A stretch of 64,000 nt of DNA from Dyella_A sp049445995 (GCF_049445995.1 NZ_JBMSDZ010000010.1:62001-126000); one strand, 5' to 3'; positions 9,223-18,573 are shown, counted from the first letter of the stretch. Program-made: numbers and translations. Notes: generated from the sequence alone by a model not told the origin.

Positions 9223-9308
9223 GGCTAGCCGCGGTGCATGGGAGGATAATGAAGCCAGTGCGGCGATCCGGCCGCCCCGCCCATCATCCAACGGACCCGG
9301 ACTCAGCG

Positions 9309-9731
9309 ATGACAAACGCCGTCTCCAGACACGCATTGCAACAATTCCTGACGGCGGAATTTCCCCAGATCGACATGACCGTGGAAACCGTGGAGGACGA
9401 CGCGGTCTTGATCCGTCAGGCCATCGATCATCAGCACCTGCGTCCGGGGCGGACGGTGTCCGGCCCCACGATGATGGCGGTTGCGGATTGCGCGGCCTAT
9501 GTCGCCCTGCTGGCACGCATAGGCATCGTGCCATTGGCGGTCACCACCAGCCTCAACATCCATTTCCTGAACAAACCCAGCCCGGACCGGGCGATATGCG
9601 CGAAAGCCACTCTGCTGAAACTCGGCCAGCGCCTGGCGGTATCCGAGGTCGCCATCCATTCCGAAGGAACCCCCGGGCTGGTGGCCCACGCGGTGGTCAC
9701 TTATGCCATTCCCGCACAACGACGGCGGTGA
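9309..9731 (+). CDS. PaaI-family hotdog thioesterase
   Basis: The 140-residue product looks like a hotdog-fold acyl-CoA thioesterase: RPGRTVSGPTMMAVADCAAYVALL is the conserved helix region, followed by VTTSLNIHFLNKPSPD and a strand-rich C-terminus (LKLGQRLAVSEVAIHSEGTPG, VAHAVVTYAIP). Such enzymes hydrolyse acyl-CoAs and could free CoA or remove dead-end thioesters during oxidation. The ATG at 9309 gives the usual length; in-frame ATGs at 9249 and 9180 would add an unconserved leader. It lies between the electron-transfer genes and alkH, after operator site 1, so it may start a second transcription unit. Confidence 0.8.
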   Translation: MTNAVSRHALQQFLTAEFPQIDMTVETVEDDAVLIRQAIDHQHLRPGRTVSGPTMMAVADCAAYVALLARIGIVPLAVTTSLNIHFLNKPSPDRAICAKATLLKLGQRLAVSEVAIHSEGTPGLVAHAVVTYAIPAQRRR

Positions 9732-9843
9732 ATCTGCGCATGGACCAGCGCAACGGGCGCTCGACACCGGATAGGCACAGCCCGGTGCTGGCGCAGGCCG
9801 CCCGGCAAGCGGCACGAACGGGCTTATCACTTGGAGAAGCATC

Positions 9844-11292
9844 ATGCTGATCGACGCTGCAACGCTCGTTACCCTGGAACAGCCGGCGCACGAACCCGAG
9901 CGCGAGGTGTTCCAACGCCAACGACGTTTCGCGCCCCGCCTGCGCCAGACCAGCGCAAGCGAGCGCCTGGCCAAGCTGGACAAGCTCAAGAAGGTGCTGG
10001 AAGCCCGGCGCGGGGATATCCAGAAAGCGGCGGCGGCGGATTTCGGCAAGCCCACCGCCGAAGTGGAACTCAGCGAGATCTTTCCGGTGCTGCATGAGAT
10101 CAACCACGCCAGGCGGCAGCTCAAGCGGTGGATGAAGCCGGTTACCGTGCGCCCAACTCTGGCGATGCTGGGCACGCAGGCCCAGGTGCACTACGAACCC
10201 AAGGGCGTCTGCCTGATCATCTCGCCCTGGAACTACCCCTTCAACCTGAGCTTCGGGCCGCTGGTGTCCGCCATCGCCGCCGGCAACACCGCGATCATCA
10301 AGCCGTCGGAAATGACCCCGCATTGCTCGCGGCTGATCGGCGCGATGATCGCCGAGATATATCCACCCGAGGAGGTGGCGGTATTCGAAGGCAAGGCCGA
10401 CGTCGCCGAGCGGCTGCTGGCCCTGCCCTTCGACCATGTGTTCTTCACCGGCAGCCCGGCGGTTGGCCGGATCGTGATGGGTGCCGCAGCCAGGCATCTG
10501 GCCTCGGTCACGCTGGAGCTCGGCGGCAAGTCGCCGACGCTGGTCGACGAGACGGCCGACCTGGACAGGGCCGCGCGCAACATCGTCTGGGGCAAGTTCA
10601 CCAACAATGGCCAGACCTGCATCGCCCCGGATCATGTGTATGTACACGCGAGCGTGTGCGATCGTTTCGTGGACAAGGTTCGGCAGTACATCGCGCAAAT
10701 GTATGGCGACACCCCGGAGGCGCAACGCAACAATCCCGACTATTGCCGCATCGTCAACGATCGGCACTTCCAGCGCCTCACGGCGCTGCTTGACGACGCC
10801 GTCGGGCACGGTGCCCGGGTCGTGACCGGCGGCATGACGGAGGCCACAACCCGATTCATCGCGCCGACCGTGCTGGTCGATGTGCCGCACCAAGCGCAGA
10901 TCATGCAGGAGGAAATCTTCGGCCCGCTGCTTCCCGTGCTGTCCTACACCGATCTTGAGCAGATGCTGGCGGACATCAATGCGCGGCCCAAGCCGCTGGC
11001 GCTGTATGTGTTCAGCAAGAACAAGGCGCGGATCGCGCAGGTGGAAACCAGGGTTTCGGCCGGCGGCAGCTGCGTCAATCAGTGCGTGGTGCATTTCCTG
11101 CACGGCAACCTGCCGTTCGGCGGGGTCAACAACAGCGGGATCGGCAGTGCGCACGGTCTGTACGGTTTCAAGGCCTTTTCGCACGAGCGCGCGGTGTTGG
11201 TGGATCGCTTCAGCATCACCCACATGCTGTTTCCACCGTACACCAAATTGGTGAAAAAGCTGATTGCCCTCACCTCACGCTATTTCGCCTGA
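9844..11292 (+). CDS. alkH: Aldehyde dehydrogenase, AlkH-type
   Basis: The 482-residue protein oxidises the fatty aldehyde from the alcohol dehydrogenase step to the acid with NAD(P)+. It has the class-3 ALDH layout: PKGVCLIISPWNYPFNLSFG cofactor-binding region, FFTGSPAVGR, LELGGKSP (general base Glu near residue 225) and NNGQTCIAPDH with the catalytic Cys near residue 259. The C-terminus (HGNLPFGGVNNSGIGSAHG, then FSITHMLFPPYTK) closely resembles AlkH of the GPo1 alk operon, which is also 483 residues. GGAG lies about 6 nt before the ATG. The alcohol dehydrogenase follows 38 nt downstream. Confidence 0.94.
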   Translation: MLIDAATLVTLEQPAHEPEREVFQRQRRFAPRLRQTSASERLAKLDKLKKVLEARRGDIQKAAAADFGKPTAEVELSEIFPVLHEINHARRQLKRWMKPVTVRPTLAMLGTQAQVHYEPKGVCLIISPWNYPFNLSFGPLVSAIAAGNTAIIKPSEMTPHCSRLIGAMIAEIYPPEEVAVFEGKADVAERLLALPFDHVFFTGSPAVGRIVMGAAARHLASVTLELGGKSPTLVDETADLDRAARNIVWGKFTNNGQTCIAPDHVYVHASVCDRFVDKVRQYIAQMYGDTPEAQRNNPDYCRIVNDRHFQRLTALLDDAVGHGARVVTGGMTEATTRFIAPTVLVDVPHQAQIMQEEIFGPLLPVLSYTDLEQMLADINARPKPLALYVFSKNKARIAQVETRVSAGGSCVNQCVVHFLHGNLPFGGVNNSGIGSAHGLYGFKAFSHERAVLVDRFSITHMLFPPYTKLVKKLIALTSRYFA

Positions 11293-11330
11293 AAGCCGGG
11301 GCGTGTTCGACCATTGAAGGAGACAGTCTC

Positions 11331-12974
11331 ATGCACGACTACATCATCGTGGGCGCCGGCTCTGCCGGCTGTGTGCTGGCCAACCGCCTTTCCGCGGATC
11401 CGGCCGTGAAGGTTCTGCTGCTCGAGGCGGGCCCGCCGGACACCAGTCGAGCGATCCATATTCCGGCGGGCGTCGCCGCGGTGATGCCCGGCTACCTGTA
11501 TCGATCGCTCAACTGGGCCTTCAAGACCGAACCTCAGTCCGGCCTGAACCAGCGGCGGGGTTACCAGCCGCGCGGCCGCACCCTGGGCGGGTCCAGTTCG
11601 ATCAACGCCATGATCTACATCCGAGGGCAGCGCAGTGATTACGACCACTGGGCGGCGCTGGGCAATCCAGGGTGGTCGTACCAGGACGTGCTGCCCCACT
11701 TCAAGCGCACGGAGAACAATGAGCGCGGCGCAGACGTCTACCATGGCGTCGGCGGCGAACTCAATGTCGCCGACCTGCGCTCGCCGATGGCCATCGACGA
11801 GGCCTTCATCCAGGCCGCGGAGCAACAAGGCCTTCGCCGCAACGCCGATTTCAACGGCGTCGAGCAGGAAGGCGTGGGCTTGTACCAGGTCACCCAGAAA
11901 GACGGCGAGCGCTGGAGCGCTGCCAAGGGCTTTCTCACCCCGGTCCTCAAGCGGCCCAACCTCACCGTGCTCACCGGGGCCCACACCACCCGGCTGCTGC
12001 TGCAGGGCAAGCGCGCGGTAGGCGTCGCCTATCGCAGAAACGGCAGGATCGAGGAGGCCAGGGCCAAAACCGAGGTGATCCTGAGCGCCGGCAGCTTCCA
12101 GTCGCCGCAACTGCTGATGCTCTCGGGCATAGGGCCGCGCGACGAACTGGAGAAGCACGGCATCGGCGTCGTCCACGAACTACCGGGCGTGGGCCAAAAT
12201 CTGCAGGATCACCTAGACTACGTCAGCTGCTATACCTCGTCCTCAACCGACCTGTTCGGCTACTCCCTGGCTGGCGGCTTCAAACTGCTCGGCGCGCTGG
12301 GCGAGTACCGCAAGCAGCGCTCCGGCATGCTCACCACCAATTTCGCCGAGGTCGGCGCTTTTATGAAAAGCGATCCGAACTTGGAGGCACCCGACCTGCA
12401 ATTGCATTTCGTGGTCGGCATCGTCGATGACCACAGCCGCCGGTTCCACTGGGGCCATGGTTACAGCTGCCACGTCTGCGTGCTGCATCCCAAGAGCCGC
12501 GGCCAGGTCGGCCTGCATAGCGCCGATCCCTTCGCTGCGCCACGCATCGATCCGAATTTCCTGGGCGAGGACGAGGATGTGCAACGGCTGCTGCGCGGCG
12601 CCCGGCTCATGAACCGGATCATGGAGGCACCGGCGCTGGCGCCCTTCCGCGGGCGCGAGATCTATGGCGGTGCGAGCATGAGCGACGCGCAGCTGGTGCA
12701 GCTCATCCGCCAACGGGCGGACACCATCTATCACCCGGTGGGCACCTGCAAGATGGGTAGCGACGCGATGGCGGTGGTCGATGTCCAACTGCGCGTGCAC
12801 GGCATGGAAGGGCTGCGCGTGGTTGACGGATCCGTCATGCCTACGCTCGTTGGCGGCAACACCAACGCGCCCATCATCATGATGGCCGACAAGATCTCGG
12901 AAAACATCCTGGCGGACAGGCTGCCATCGGCATCGGCCGTGCAGACGGCCATGCCGGCGACCGTGCTGGCCTGA
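11331..12974 (+). CDS. alkJ: GMC-family alcohol dehydrogenase, AlkJ-type
   Basis: This is an FAD-dependent, membrane-associated dehydrogenase that oxidises long-chain alcohols to aldehydes. The 547-residue sequence opens with MHDYIIVGAGSAGCVLANRL (FAD fold) and carries the GMC signature RGRTLGGSSSINAMIYIRG. The C-terminal catalytic His is in HPVGTCKMG (near residue 468) and the Asn in GGNTNAPIIM (near residue 510). GPo1 AlkJ is 558 residues with the same motifs. GAAGGAGA (11316-11323) precedes the ATG at 11331; the frame stays open upstream into alkH, but that part is only overlap. Confidence 0.94.
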   Translation: MHDYIIVGAGSAGCVLANRLSADPAVKVLLLEAGPPDTSRAIHIPAGVAAVMPGYLYRSLNWAFKTEPQSGLNQRRGYQPRGRTLGGSSSINAMIYIRGQRSDYDHWAALGNPGWSYQDVLPHFKRTENNERGADVYHGVGGELNVADLRSPMAIDEAFIQAAEQQGLRRNADFNGVEQEGVGLYQVTQKDGERWSAAKGFLTPVLKRPNLTVLTGAHTTRLLLQGKRAVGVAYRRNGRIEEARAKTEVILSAGSFQSPQLLMLSGIGPRDELEKHGIGVVHELPGVGQNLQDHLDYVSCYTSSSTDLFGYSLAGGFKLLGALGEYRKQRSGMLTTNFAEVGAFMKSDPNLEAPDLQLHFVVGIVDDHSRRFHWGHGYSCHVCVLHPKSRGQVGLHSADPFAAPRIDPNFLGEDEDVQRLLRGARLMNRIMEAPALAPFRGREIYGGASMSDAQLVQLIRQRADTIYHPVGTCKMGSDAMAVVDVQLRVHGMEGLRVVDGSVMPTLVGGNTNAPIIMMADKISENILADRLPSASAVQTAMPATVLA

Positions 12975-13292
12975 GCGCCGGCAGATTGCCGACGCCTAGT
13001 CCACTCTGGCGGGATGGAGCTGGTGCGCGTCATGCGCAAGCCGGCGCACACGGGTTACGTGCCGCGCCAGTTCCGCCACCGCGTTAGATTGAATCGCATC
13101 GGCCGCGGAAGCAGTCCGCAAGCACGCGGTTCGGTCCAGATCCGTTGCGACATCACCTCCCTTGTGCGGGGTGGTTTGCGTTCAGGACGGGAGGCCACGC
13201 CCGCGCCCCGGCTGCACGAGCCGGCCAGACAGCGGCGCAGGGTCGCCTCGCAGCAAGCCCATGGCCGGGCCGCCCGCTGCAAGTCCGCCGGC
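12975..13292. other. Convergent intergenic region, no gene recognised
   Basis: These 318 bp separate the 3' ends of alkJ and the thiolase. Short open frames exist on both strands but none shows a domain or a convincing ribosome site. No T-tailed hairpin terminator was recognised. Confidence 0.5.
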
Positions 13293-14474
13293 CTACAACC
13301 GCTCGACGATGGTGATGTGGGCCATGCCGCCGCCTTCGCACATGGTCTGCAGCCCAAAGCGGCCGCCGGTCTGGGCCAGACCATACAGCAGCGTGGTCAT
13401 CAGTTTGGTGCCTGAGCTGCCCAGCGGGTGGCCCAAGGCGATGGCCCCACCATGCACGTTGAGGCGGGCCGGATCGGCGCCGGTAACCTGCAGCCAGGCC
13501 AGTGGCACCGGGGCGAACGCCTCATTCACCTCGAACAGGTCGATGTCGCGGATCGACAGGCCAGCCTTCTTCAGCGCGCGCTCGGTAGCCGGGATCGGCG
13601 CCTCCAGCATGATCACGGGATCATGGCCGATCACGCTCATGTGATGGATGCGCCCCAATGGCTTGACCCCCAAAGCCTTCAGGCCGCGCTCGTTCACTAC
13701 CATGACGCCGGAGGCGCCATCGCAGATCTGGCTGGCGTTAGCCGCCGAGATGCAGCCGCCTTCCCGGATCGGCTTGACATTGCTGATACCCTCCAGCGTG
13801 GCGTTGAAGCGGATGCCCTCGTCGAGGGTGTGCATCTCACCGTTGGCGCCACCTTCCTGCAGGCGTACTTCCAGCGGCAGGATCTCCTGCATGAACTTGC
13901 CCGCCTGCGCCGCCTGAGTCGCGCGCTGGTGGCTCAGCAGGGAAAACGCATCCAGCTGATCCTTGCTCAGATGGTATTTGGCGGCCATCATTTCCGCGCC
14001 GGCGAACTGGCTGAATTCTTCCACGCCAGGGTACCGGGCGCGGATCGCGGGGCTCATGTAATCGCCCAGCCCCGCCTTGCGCGGCAACACCACGGCGGCG
14101 CCCATCGGCACCCGGCTCATGCTTTCCACGCCAGCGGCGATCACCACGTCCATCGCCCCGGACATCACCGCCTGCGCGGCGAAATGCAGGGCCTGCTGCG
14201 AACTGCCGCACTGGCGGTCGACTGAAGTGGCCGGCACCGCCTCGGGCAAGCGCGAAGCCAGCACGGCATTGCGCGCGATGTTGGAGGCCTGCTCGCCGAC
14301 CTGCCCCACGCAACCCATGATCACATCCTCGACCAGGGCCGGATCGGCGCCGCTGCGATCGAGCAGCGCATTGAGCACCTGCCCGGCCAGGTCCGCCGGG
14401 TGCCAGCCGGAAAGCCGGCCGCCCTTGCGGCCGCCGGCGGTGCGGGTGGCCGCCACGATGTAGGCTTCAGCCAT
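13293..14474 (-). CDS. Acetyl-CoA C-acyltransferase (thiolase)
   Basis: This 393-residue thiolase catalyses the last, thiolytic step of beta-oxidation. The nucleophilic Cys is at residue 89 (SVDRQCGSSQQAL). The conserved NEAF (VNEAFAPVPLAWL), the His motif GGAIALGHPLGSSG and the second Cys in MCEGGGMAHI are intact. The ATG at 14474 is preceded by GAGGA and starts at the family's normal position (MAEAYIVAATRTAGG); a longer frame upstream overlaps non-conserved sequence. It is the last gene of a minus-strand cluster, after an SDR and a hydratase. A decayed relative lies at 2590-2865. Confidence 0.92.
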   Translation of the reverse strand: MAEAYIVAATRTAGGRKGGRLSGWHPADLAGQVLNALLDRSGADPALVEDVIMGCVGQVGEQASNIARNAVLASRLPEAVPATSVDRQCGSSQQALHFAAQAVMSGAMDVVIAAGVESMSRVPMGAAVVLPRKAGLGDYMSPAIRARYPGVEEFSQFAGAEMMAAKYHLSKDQLDAFSLLSHQRATQAAQAGKFMQEILPLEVRLQEGGANGEMHTLDEGIRFNATLEGISNVKPIREGGCISAANASQICDGASGVMVVNERGLKALGVKPLGRIHHMSVIGHDPVIMLEAPIPATERALKKAGLSIRDIDLFEVNEAFAPVPLAWLQVTGADPARLNVHGGAIALGHPLGSSGTKLMTTLLYGLAQTGGRFGLQTMCEGGGMAHITIVERL

Positions 14475-14556
14475 GTCTGTATCCTCGGATGGATGCCGGA
14501 TCGACCCGGCGTGCAGGGAGTGCCATGTGGCGCGAAGTGCGCCGGGCGGAAGTGAT

Positions 14557-15339
14557 TCAGCGAGGAGGCATGCGGATCGCGCCATCCAGGCGCACGCTCT
14601 CGCCGTTGAAGTACTCGTTTCCGATAATCGCCTCGGCCAGTGCGGCAAATTCCGCAGGTTGACCCAGGCGCTTGGGGAATGGTACCGAGGCGGCCAGCGC
14701 CTGCTTGACGTTGTCGGGCAGGCCGGCCATCAAGGGCGTATCGAAGATGCCCGGCATGATGGTATTGACGCGGATCCCTTCATTCATGAGGTCACGGGCG
14801 ATCGGCAAGGTCATGCCGACGATGGCCGCCTTGGAGGCGGCATAGGCGGCCTGCCCGATCTGGCCATCTTGCGCCGCCACCGATGCGGTGTTGATGATCA
14901 CGCCGCGCTCGCCATTGGCCAGCGGCTGGAGTTGCAACATGCCGGCGGCCGATTTTGCCGCGCAGCGGAAGCTGCCGACCAGGTTGATCTGGATGATCTT
15001 GTCGAACTCGGCCAGCGGAAAGTGGCTGATCGCACCGGTCTCCTTCGCACGGGAGGCCGTCTTGAAGGCGTTGCCGGTACCGGCACAGTTGACCAGGATG
15101 CGCTCCTGGCCGATGGCTTCGCGCGATTTCGCGAAGGCGGCATCGACATCGGCCTCGGAGGTGACGTTGGTGCGGCAGAACACGCCGCCCAGTTCTTTCG
15201 CCAGCGCCTCGCCCTGGTCCGGGTTGATATCGAACAGCGCCACCTTGACGCCGGCGGCAGCCAGGCGGCGGGCCGCCGCCGCGCCCAGACCGGACGCACC
15301 ACCGGTGATCACGGCGGTGATGGAGGAATCGAGTTTCAT
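14557..15339 (-). CDS. Short-chain dehydrogenase, type II 3-hydroxyacyl-CoA dehydrogenase-like
   Basis: The 260-residue SDR has the cofactor loop TGGASGLGAAAARRL (NAD-type, Asp in ALFDINPD), NCAG, a catalytic Ser in INTASVAA and YAASK. The extended middle and the ending IMPGIFDTPLMAGLP with ESVRLDGAIRMPPR resemble HSD10/type II 3-hydroxyacyl-CoA dehydrogenases, which act on branched 2-methyl-3-hydroxyacyl-CoAs as well as straight chains. It sits between hydratase and thiolase genes, which fits the third beta-oxidation step. Operator candidate site 2 lies 70 bp upstream, so it may be controlled separately from the hydratase. Confidence 0.85.
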   Translation of the reverse strand: MKLDSSITAVITGGASGLGAAAARRLAAAGVKVALFDINPDQGEALAKELGGVFCRTNVTSEADVDAAFAKSREAIGQERILVNCAGTGNAFKTASRAKETGAISHFPLAEFDKIIQINLVGSFRCAAKSAAGMLQLQPLANGERGVIINTASVAAQDGQIGQAAYAASKAAIVGMTLPIARDLMNEGIRVNTIMPGIFDTPLMAGLPDNVKQALAASVPFPKRLGQPAEFAALAEAIIGNEYFNGESVRLDGAIRMPPR

Positions 15340-15408
15340 GGGGTCGTCCTGAAAAAATGGCAGTGCAGGAGGGGCCTACACCTTAGCCCCGGTGCCAGAC
15401 CGGCAGCA

Positions 15409-15424
15409 TCGTCCGAATCGACGA
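15409..15424. promoter_or_regulatory. Palindromic operator candidate TCGTC-N6-GACGA (site 2)
   Basis: ATCGTC-CGAATC-GACGAT, with 6-bp perfect arms, lies in the 150-bp gap between the hydratase stop and the SDR start. The spacer CGAATC resembles the CGAAGC of sites 3 and 4. Confidence 0.55.
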
Positions 15425-15489
15425 TCCGGCGCGCAGGCGTGAGGGCACAAGCGCTGGCCGCCTGCCGGTGCACCGACGGCGGGTCGCGC

Positions 15490-16269
15490 TCACCGGCCCG
15501 TCCAGCGCGGCGGGCGCTTTTCATTGAAGGCGGCCATGCCTTCGCGCGCATCCTCTGTCAGGGCCAGTGTGCCGATCTGGGTTTCGGTGTAGGCAATGGC
15601 CTGCTCGAACGACATCGCCTCGATCGCCCGCATGGCCGCCTTGCCGCGGCGTATGGCCGTGGGTGACTTGTCCACCACGCGCGCCAACAGCCAGTCCACT
15701 TTGGCATCGAGCTCGGCCGCCGGCACCACGTAATTGACCAGTCCGTGTTCACGCGCGACATCGGCGTCGAACGGCTCGCCGGTGATGCACCATTCGCGCA
15801 GCACCCGCGGCGGCACCAGCCGCTGCATCAGGCTAAGCACCTGCATCGGAAACACGCCCACCCTGACCTCGGGCAGGCCGAAGCGCGCGTGATCGGCCGT
15901 CACCGCCATGTCGGCCATGCAAAGCAAGCCCATGCCGCCGGCCATGCAGACGCCGTTGATTCGCGCGATGCTGGGGAGTGTCGAATTCGCGGCCAGCCGC
16001 AACAGGTCGGCATACGCCGTGGTGGGTTGGGCGTAATCGAAGGCGAAGCCCGCGCCCGGCTGCAGATCGGCCCCGGCGCAGAATGCCTTTTCGCCGCTGC
16101 CGGTGAGCACGATGGCGCGTACCTGTGGATCGGCGTGGGCATTGGCATAGCCCGCCCGGATGCCGTCGATCACCGCCTGGTTGAGCGCATTGCGCTTGTC
16201 CGGGCGATTGAGCGTGATCCAGTAGGCCGCTCCCCGCCGTTCCAACAAGACCCATGGCTGTTCTGTCAT
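15490..16269 (-). CDS. Enoyl-CoA hydratase/isomerase family protein
   Basis: The 259-residue crotonase-fold enzyme has the RPDKRNALN motif, the oxyanion-hole segments FCAGADL and GVCMAGGMGLLCMADMA, and the C-terminal EKRPPRW. It would hydrate an enoyl-CoA. Its place next to a biotin-dependent acyl-CoA carboxylase is like AtuE (isohexenylglutaconyl-CoA hydratase) or LiuC (methylglutaconyl-CoA hydratase), but sequence alone does not give the substrate. AGGAG precedes the ATG at 16269. Confidence 0.88.
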   Translation of the reverse strand: MTEQPWVLLERRGAAYWITLNRPDKRNALNQAVIDGIRAGYANAHADPQVRAIVLTGSGEKAFCAGADLQPGAGFAFDYAQPTTAYADLLRLAANSTLPSIARINGVCMAGGMGLLCMADMAVTADHARFGLPEVRVGVFPMQVLSLMQRLVPPRVLREWCITGEPFDADVAREHGLVNYVVPAAELDAKVDWLLARVVDKSPTAIRRGKAAMRAIEAMSFEQAIAYTETQIGTLALTEDAREGMAAFNEKRPPRWTGR

Positions 16270-16289
16270 TTCATGTCTCCTGTCGTATC

Positions 16290-16322
16290 GGTCGGCGGCT
16301 CATCGCTGCGCAATGGCCGACC
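16290..16322. repeat. Short hairpin upstream of the hydratase
   Basis: GGTCGGC (16290-16296) and GCCGACC (16316-16322) are perfect 7-bp arms separated by 19 bp, just upstream of the hydratase start. Function is unknown. Confidence 0.3.
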
Positions 16323-16406
16323 ATCGTTGTATAGGCATGGGAGCGGATCGACCGTGAAATCGCTTTCGGTCACCGCCTTCCGGGTCAGCCCCGCCTGAAT
16401 GCCTCA

Positions 16407-16584
16407 GAGGCTGTGAAAAATTCGACCGCCGTAGCGAGGGCGTCGCCGGGCGTTCGTGACAAGGTGCGTTGTGGGCAAATCCGGGGAGTTTGGTGAACCA
16501 AATGACCTGGATTTGCCCGCAGCGCGCCGCCGGCACGAGCGTCCGGCGGCGGTCGCAGTAGGTGGGCGATTTTTTCACAGCCTC
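16407..16584. repeat. 178-bp palindromic, MITE-like repeat element
   Basis: The ends are near-perfect inverted repeats: GAGGCTGTGAAAAATTCG at 16407-16424 and its complement at 16567-16584, with one mismatch in 18. Inside are a second pair (GGGCAAATCC / GGATTTGCCC), a GC-rich pair around GTCGCCGGGCGTTCGTG, and TTTGGT/ACCAAA near the centre, so nearly the whole element can fold on itself. It ends exactly against the TGA (16585-16587) of the carboxylase alpha gene. There is no transposase inside. It could be a non-autonomous mobile element or a REP-like element that reduces read-through into the hydratase. Confidence 0.6.
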
Positions 16585-18573
16585 TCAGGGCGCTGGCTCA
16601 GAAGGCGGGGACGCGGGCTCGATTTCCGCGAGCACCCGCGTGGCCGCCACCTGATCGCCCTCGGCAACGCTCACGGCGAGCACCTTGCCGGCCACCGGCG
16701 TCTGATGCACGTGCTCCATCTTCATGGCCTCCAGCACGAGAATGGGCTGGCCGGCCTGCACGATGTCGCCCTCGCTGACCAGCACGCTCACCACCCGTCC
16801 GTTCATCGAGGCGCGGATCTTGCCATCCCCCCCGGTGCCTTCCCCACGGCTGGCGGCGGCATGAGTATGATCCTCCACACGATAGGCTTGCCCGCGATAA
16901 CGCAACAGCAGCAGGTGGCGGTCGCGCACGAACGCGGCGCGCTCGCCGAGGCCGTCGCCGACGAAGCGCACCTGGGTGCCCTCGATCTGCATCGTTTGCA
17001 AGGTGAAAATGCGTTCGGCCAGCATGATCTGGAATTGGCCGTCCTCGCACTTGTTCACCGCGAGCGTGCATCGTTCGGCGCCGATGCCGAGATGGAACAC
17101 CACCGAACCGCGCGCGGCGATCCGGCTGACGCCGTGATCGCCGCCATGCTCATCGGTGGCATACAGCAGCATTGCCGCCAGCGCACTGGCGCGGGCGCGA
17201 TTTTCCGGATCATCTCCCCATAGCGCGGCACCGTGCTCGGCGACGAAAGCCGTGGTGGCCTCGCCGGCAATGAAGGCCGGCTGGCACAGGCACTGGATGA
17301 GAAACGCCTGGTTGGTTTCCACACCCAGCGCAACGGCATCTTCCAACCCTGCAAGCAGCTTGCGCCGCGCCGCTTCGCGATCGCTGCCGCTGCCGACCAG
17401 CTTGGCGATCATGGAGTCGTAGAACGGCGGAATCTCGGCACCCGATTCCAGCGCGTGCTCGACCCGGATCGACTCGGGCATCTGCCACAGCAGCATTCGA
17501 CCGCTCTGCGGCATGAAAGATTGCGCCGGGCTTTCCGCACACAGGCGCACTTCGATGGCGTGTCCGCACAGGTCGACATCGTGCTGCTGCAGCGCCAGCG
17601 GTTCGCCGGCCGCGATGCGCAGCTGCAGCTCCACCAGATCCAGGCCGGTGACCGCCTCGGTCACCGGGTGCTCCACCTGCAATCGGGTGTTCATTTCCAT
17701 GAAGTAGAACTGGCCCTGCCCGTCCAACAGAAACTCCAGCGTGCCGGCGCCTTCGTAGCGGATCGCCTTGACCGCGGCGACCGCGGTGGCGCCCATCCGC
17801 TCGCGCAGCTCCGCGCTGACGGCCGGCGAGGGCGCCTCCTCCACGACTTTTTGGTGCCGGCGCTGGATCGAGCAGTCGCGCTCGCCCAGATGGATCGCAT
17901 GCCCGTACCGATCGGCCATGATCTGGATTTCGATATGGCGTGGCGCCACGATCGCCCGCTCCAGGATCACTTCGGGATCGCCGAAGGCGCTTTGTGCCTC
18001 TGAGCGCGCGCGGCGCAGTGCCTCGGGGAAATCCACCGCCTGCTGCACCAGCCGCATGCCGCGCCCGCCTCCGCCGGCGGTGGCCTTGATCATTACCGGG
18101 AAGCCGATCCGCGCGGCCTCCTGGATCATCCTGGCCTCGCTTTGGTCTTCGCCATGGTAGCCGGGTACGCAGGGCACGCCGGCGTCCATCATCAACTGTT
18201 TGGCGCCGGCCTTGTGGCCCATGGCGACGATGGCCTCGGCCGACGGGCCGATGAACACGATGCCGGCCTTCTGGCAAGTGCGGGCGATCGCGGCGTTCTC
18301 GGCCAGGAAGCCGTAGCCCGGGTGAATCGCATCGGCCCCGCTGAGCTTCGCCGCTGCGATGATCGCCTCGATGCGCAGATAAGACTGGGCCGGCAATGCC
18401 TCGCCAATGCATACCGCCTGGTCAGCCGCCGATACATGGCGCGCCAGCCGGTCGGCGGTGGAATACACCGCCACCGTCCGATAACCCATGGCTCGGGCAG
18501 TGCGCATGACCCGCAGGGCGATTTCACCCCGATTGGCGATGAGGATCTTGCTGAAGGGCGTGGCTTGGATCAT
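16585..18573 (-). CDS. Biotin-dependent acyl-CoA carboxylase, alpha subunit (biotin carboxylase + BCCP)
   Basis: The 662-residue protein has a biotin carboxylase N-domain (ILIANRGEIALRVMRTARAMG), an ATP-grasp domain (MIKATAGGGGRGMRLV; EMNTRLQVEHPVTE), a biotin carboxylase C-domain and a C-terminal biotinyl domain with the biotin-accepting Lys in VLEAMKMEH. It carboxylates biotin at the cost of ATP for the partner beta subunit encoded upstream at 18671. Size and layout fit methylcrotonyl-CoA, geranyl-CoA (AtuF) and propionyl-CoA carboxylase alpha subunits. The AtuA-like gene in the island favours the geranyl-CoA type, but this is inference. Confidence 0.9.
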   Translation of the reverse strand: MIQATPFSKILIANRGEIALRVMRTARAMGYRTVAVYSTADRLARHVSAADQAVCIGEALPAQSYLRIEAIIAAAKLSGADAIHPGYGFLAENAAIARTCQKAGIVFIGPSAEAIVAMGHKAGAKQLMMDAGVPCVPGYHGEDQSEARMIQEAARIGFPVMIKATAGGGGRGMRLVQQAVDFPEALRRARSEAQSAFGDPEVILERAIVAPRHIEIQIMADRYGHAIHLGERDCSIQRRHQKVVEEAPSPAVSAELRERMGATAVAAVKAIRYEGAGTLEFLLDGQGQFYFMEMNTRLQVEHPVTEAVTGLDLVELQLRIAAGEPLALQQHDVDLCGHAIEVRLCAESPAQSFMPQSGRMLLWQMPESIRVEHALESGAEIPPFYDSMIAKLVGSGSDREAARRKLLAGLEDAVALGVETNQAFLIQCLCQPAFIAGEATTAFVAEHGAALWGDDPENRARASALAAMLLYATDEHGGDHGVSRIAARGSVVFHLGIGAERCTLAVNKCEDGQFQIMLAERIFTLQTMQIEGTQVRFVGDGLGERAAFVRDRHLLLLRYRGQAYRVEDHTHAAASRGEGTGGDGKIRASMNGRVVSVLVSEGDIVQAGQPILVLEAMKMEHVHQTPVAGKVLAVSVAEGDQVAATRVLAEIEPASPPSEPAP

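Noticed and set aside
13014..13415. Small open frames between alkJ and the thiolase as a gene
   Set aside because: They overlap each other on both strands, partly run into the thiolase gene, and show no ribosome site or domain.
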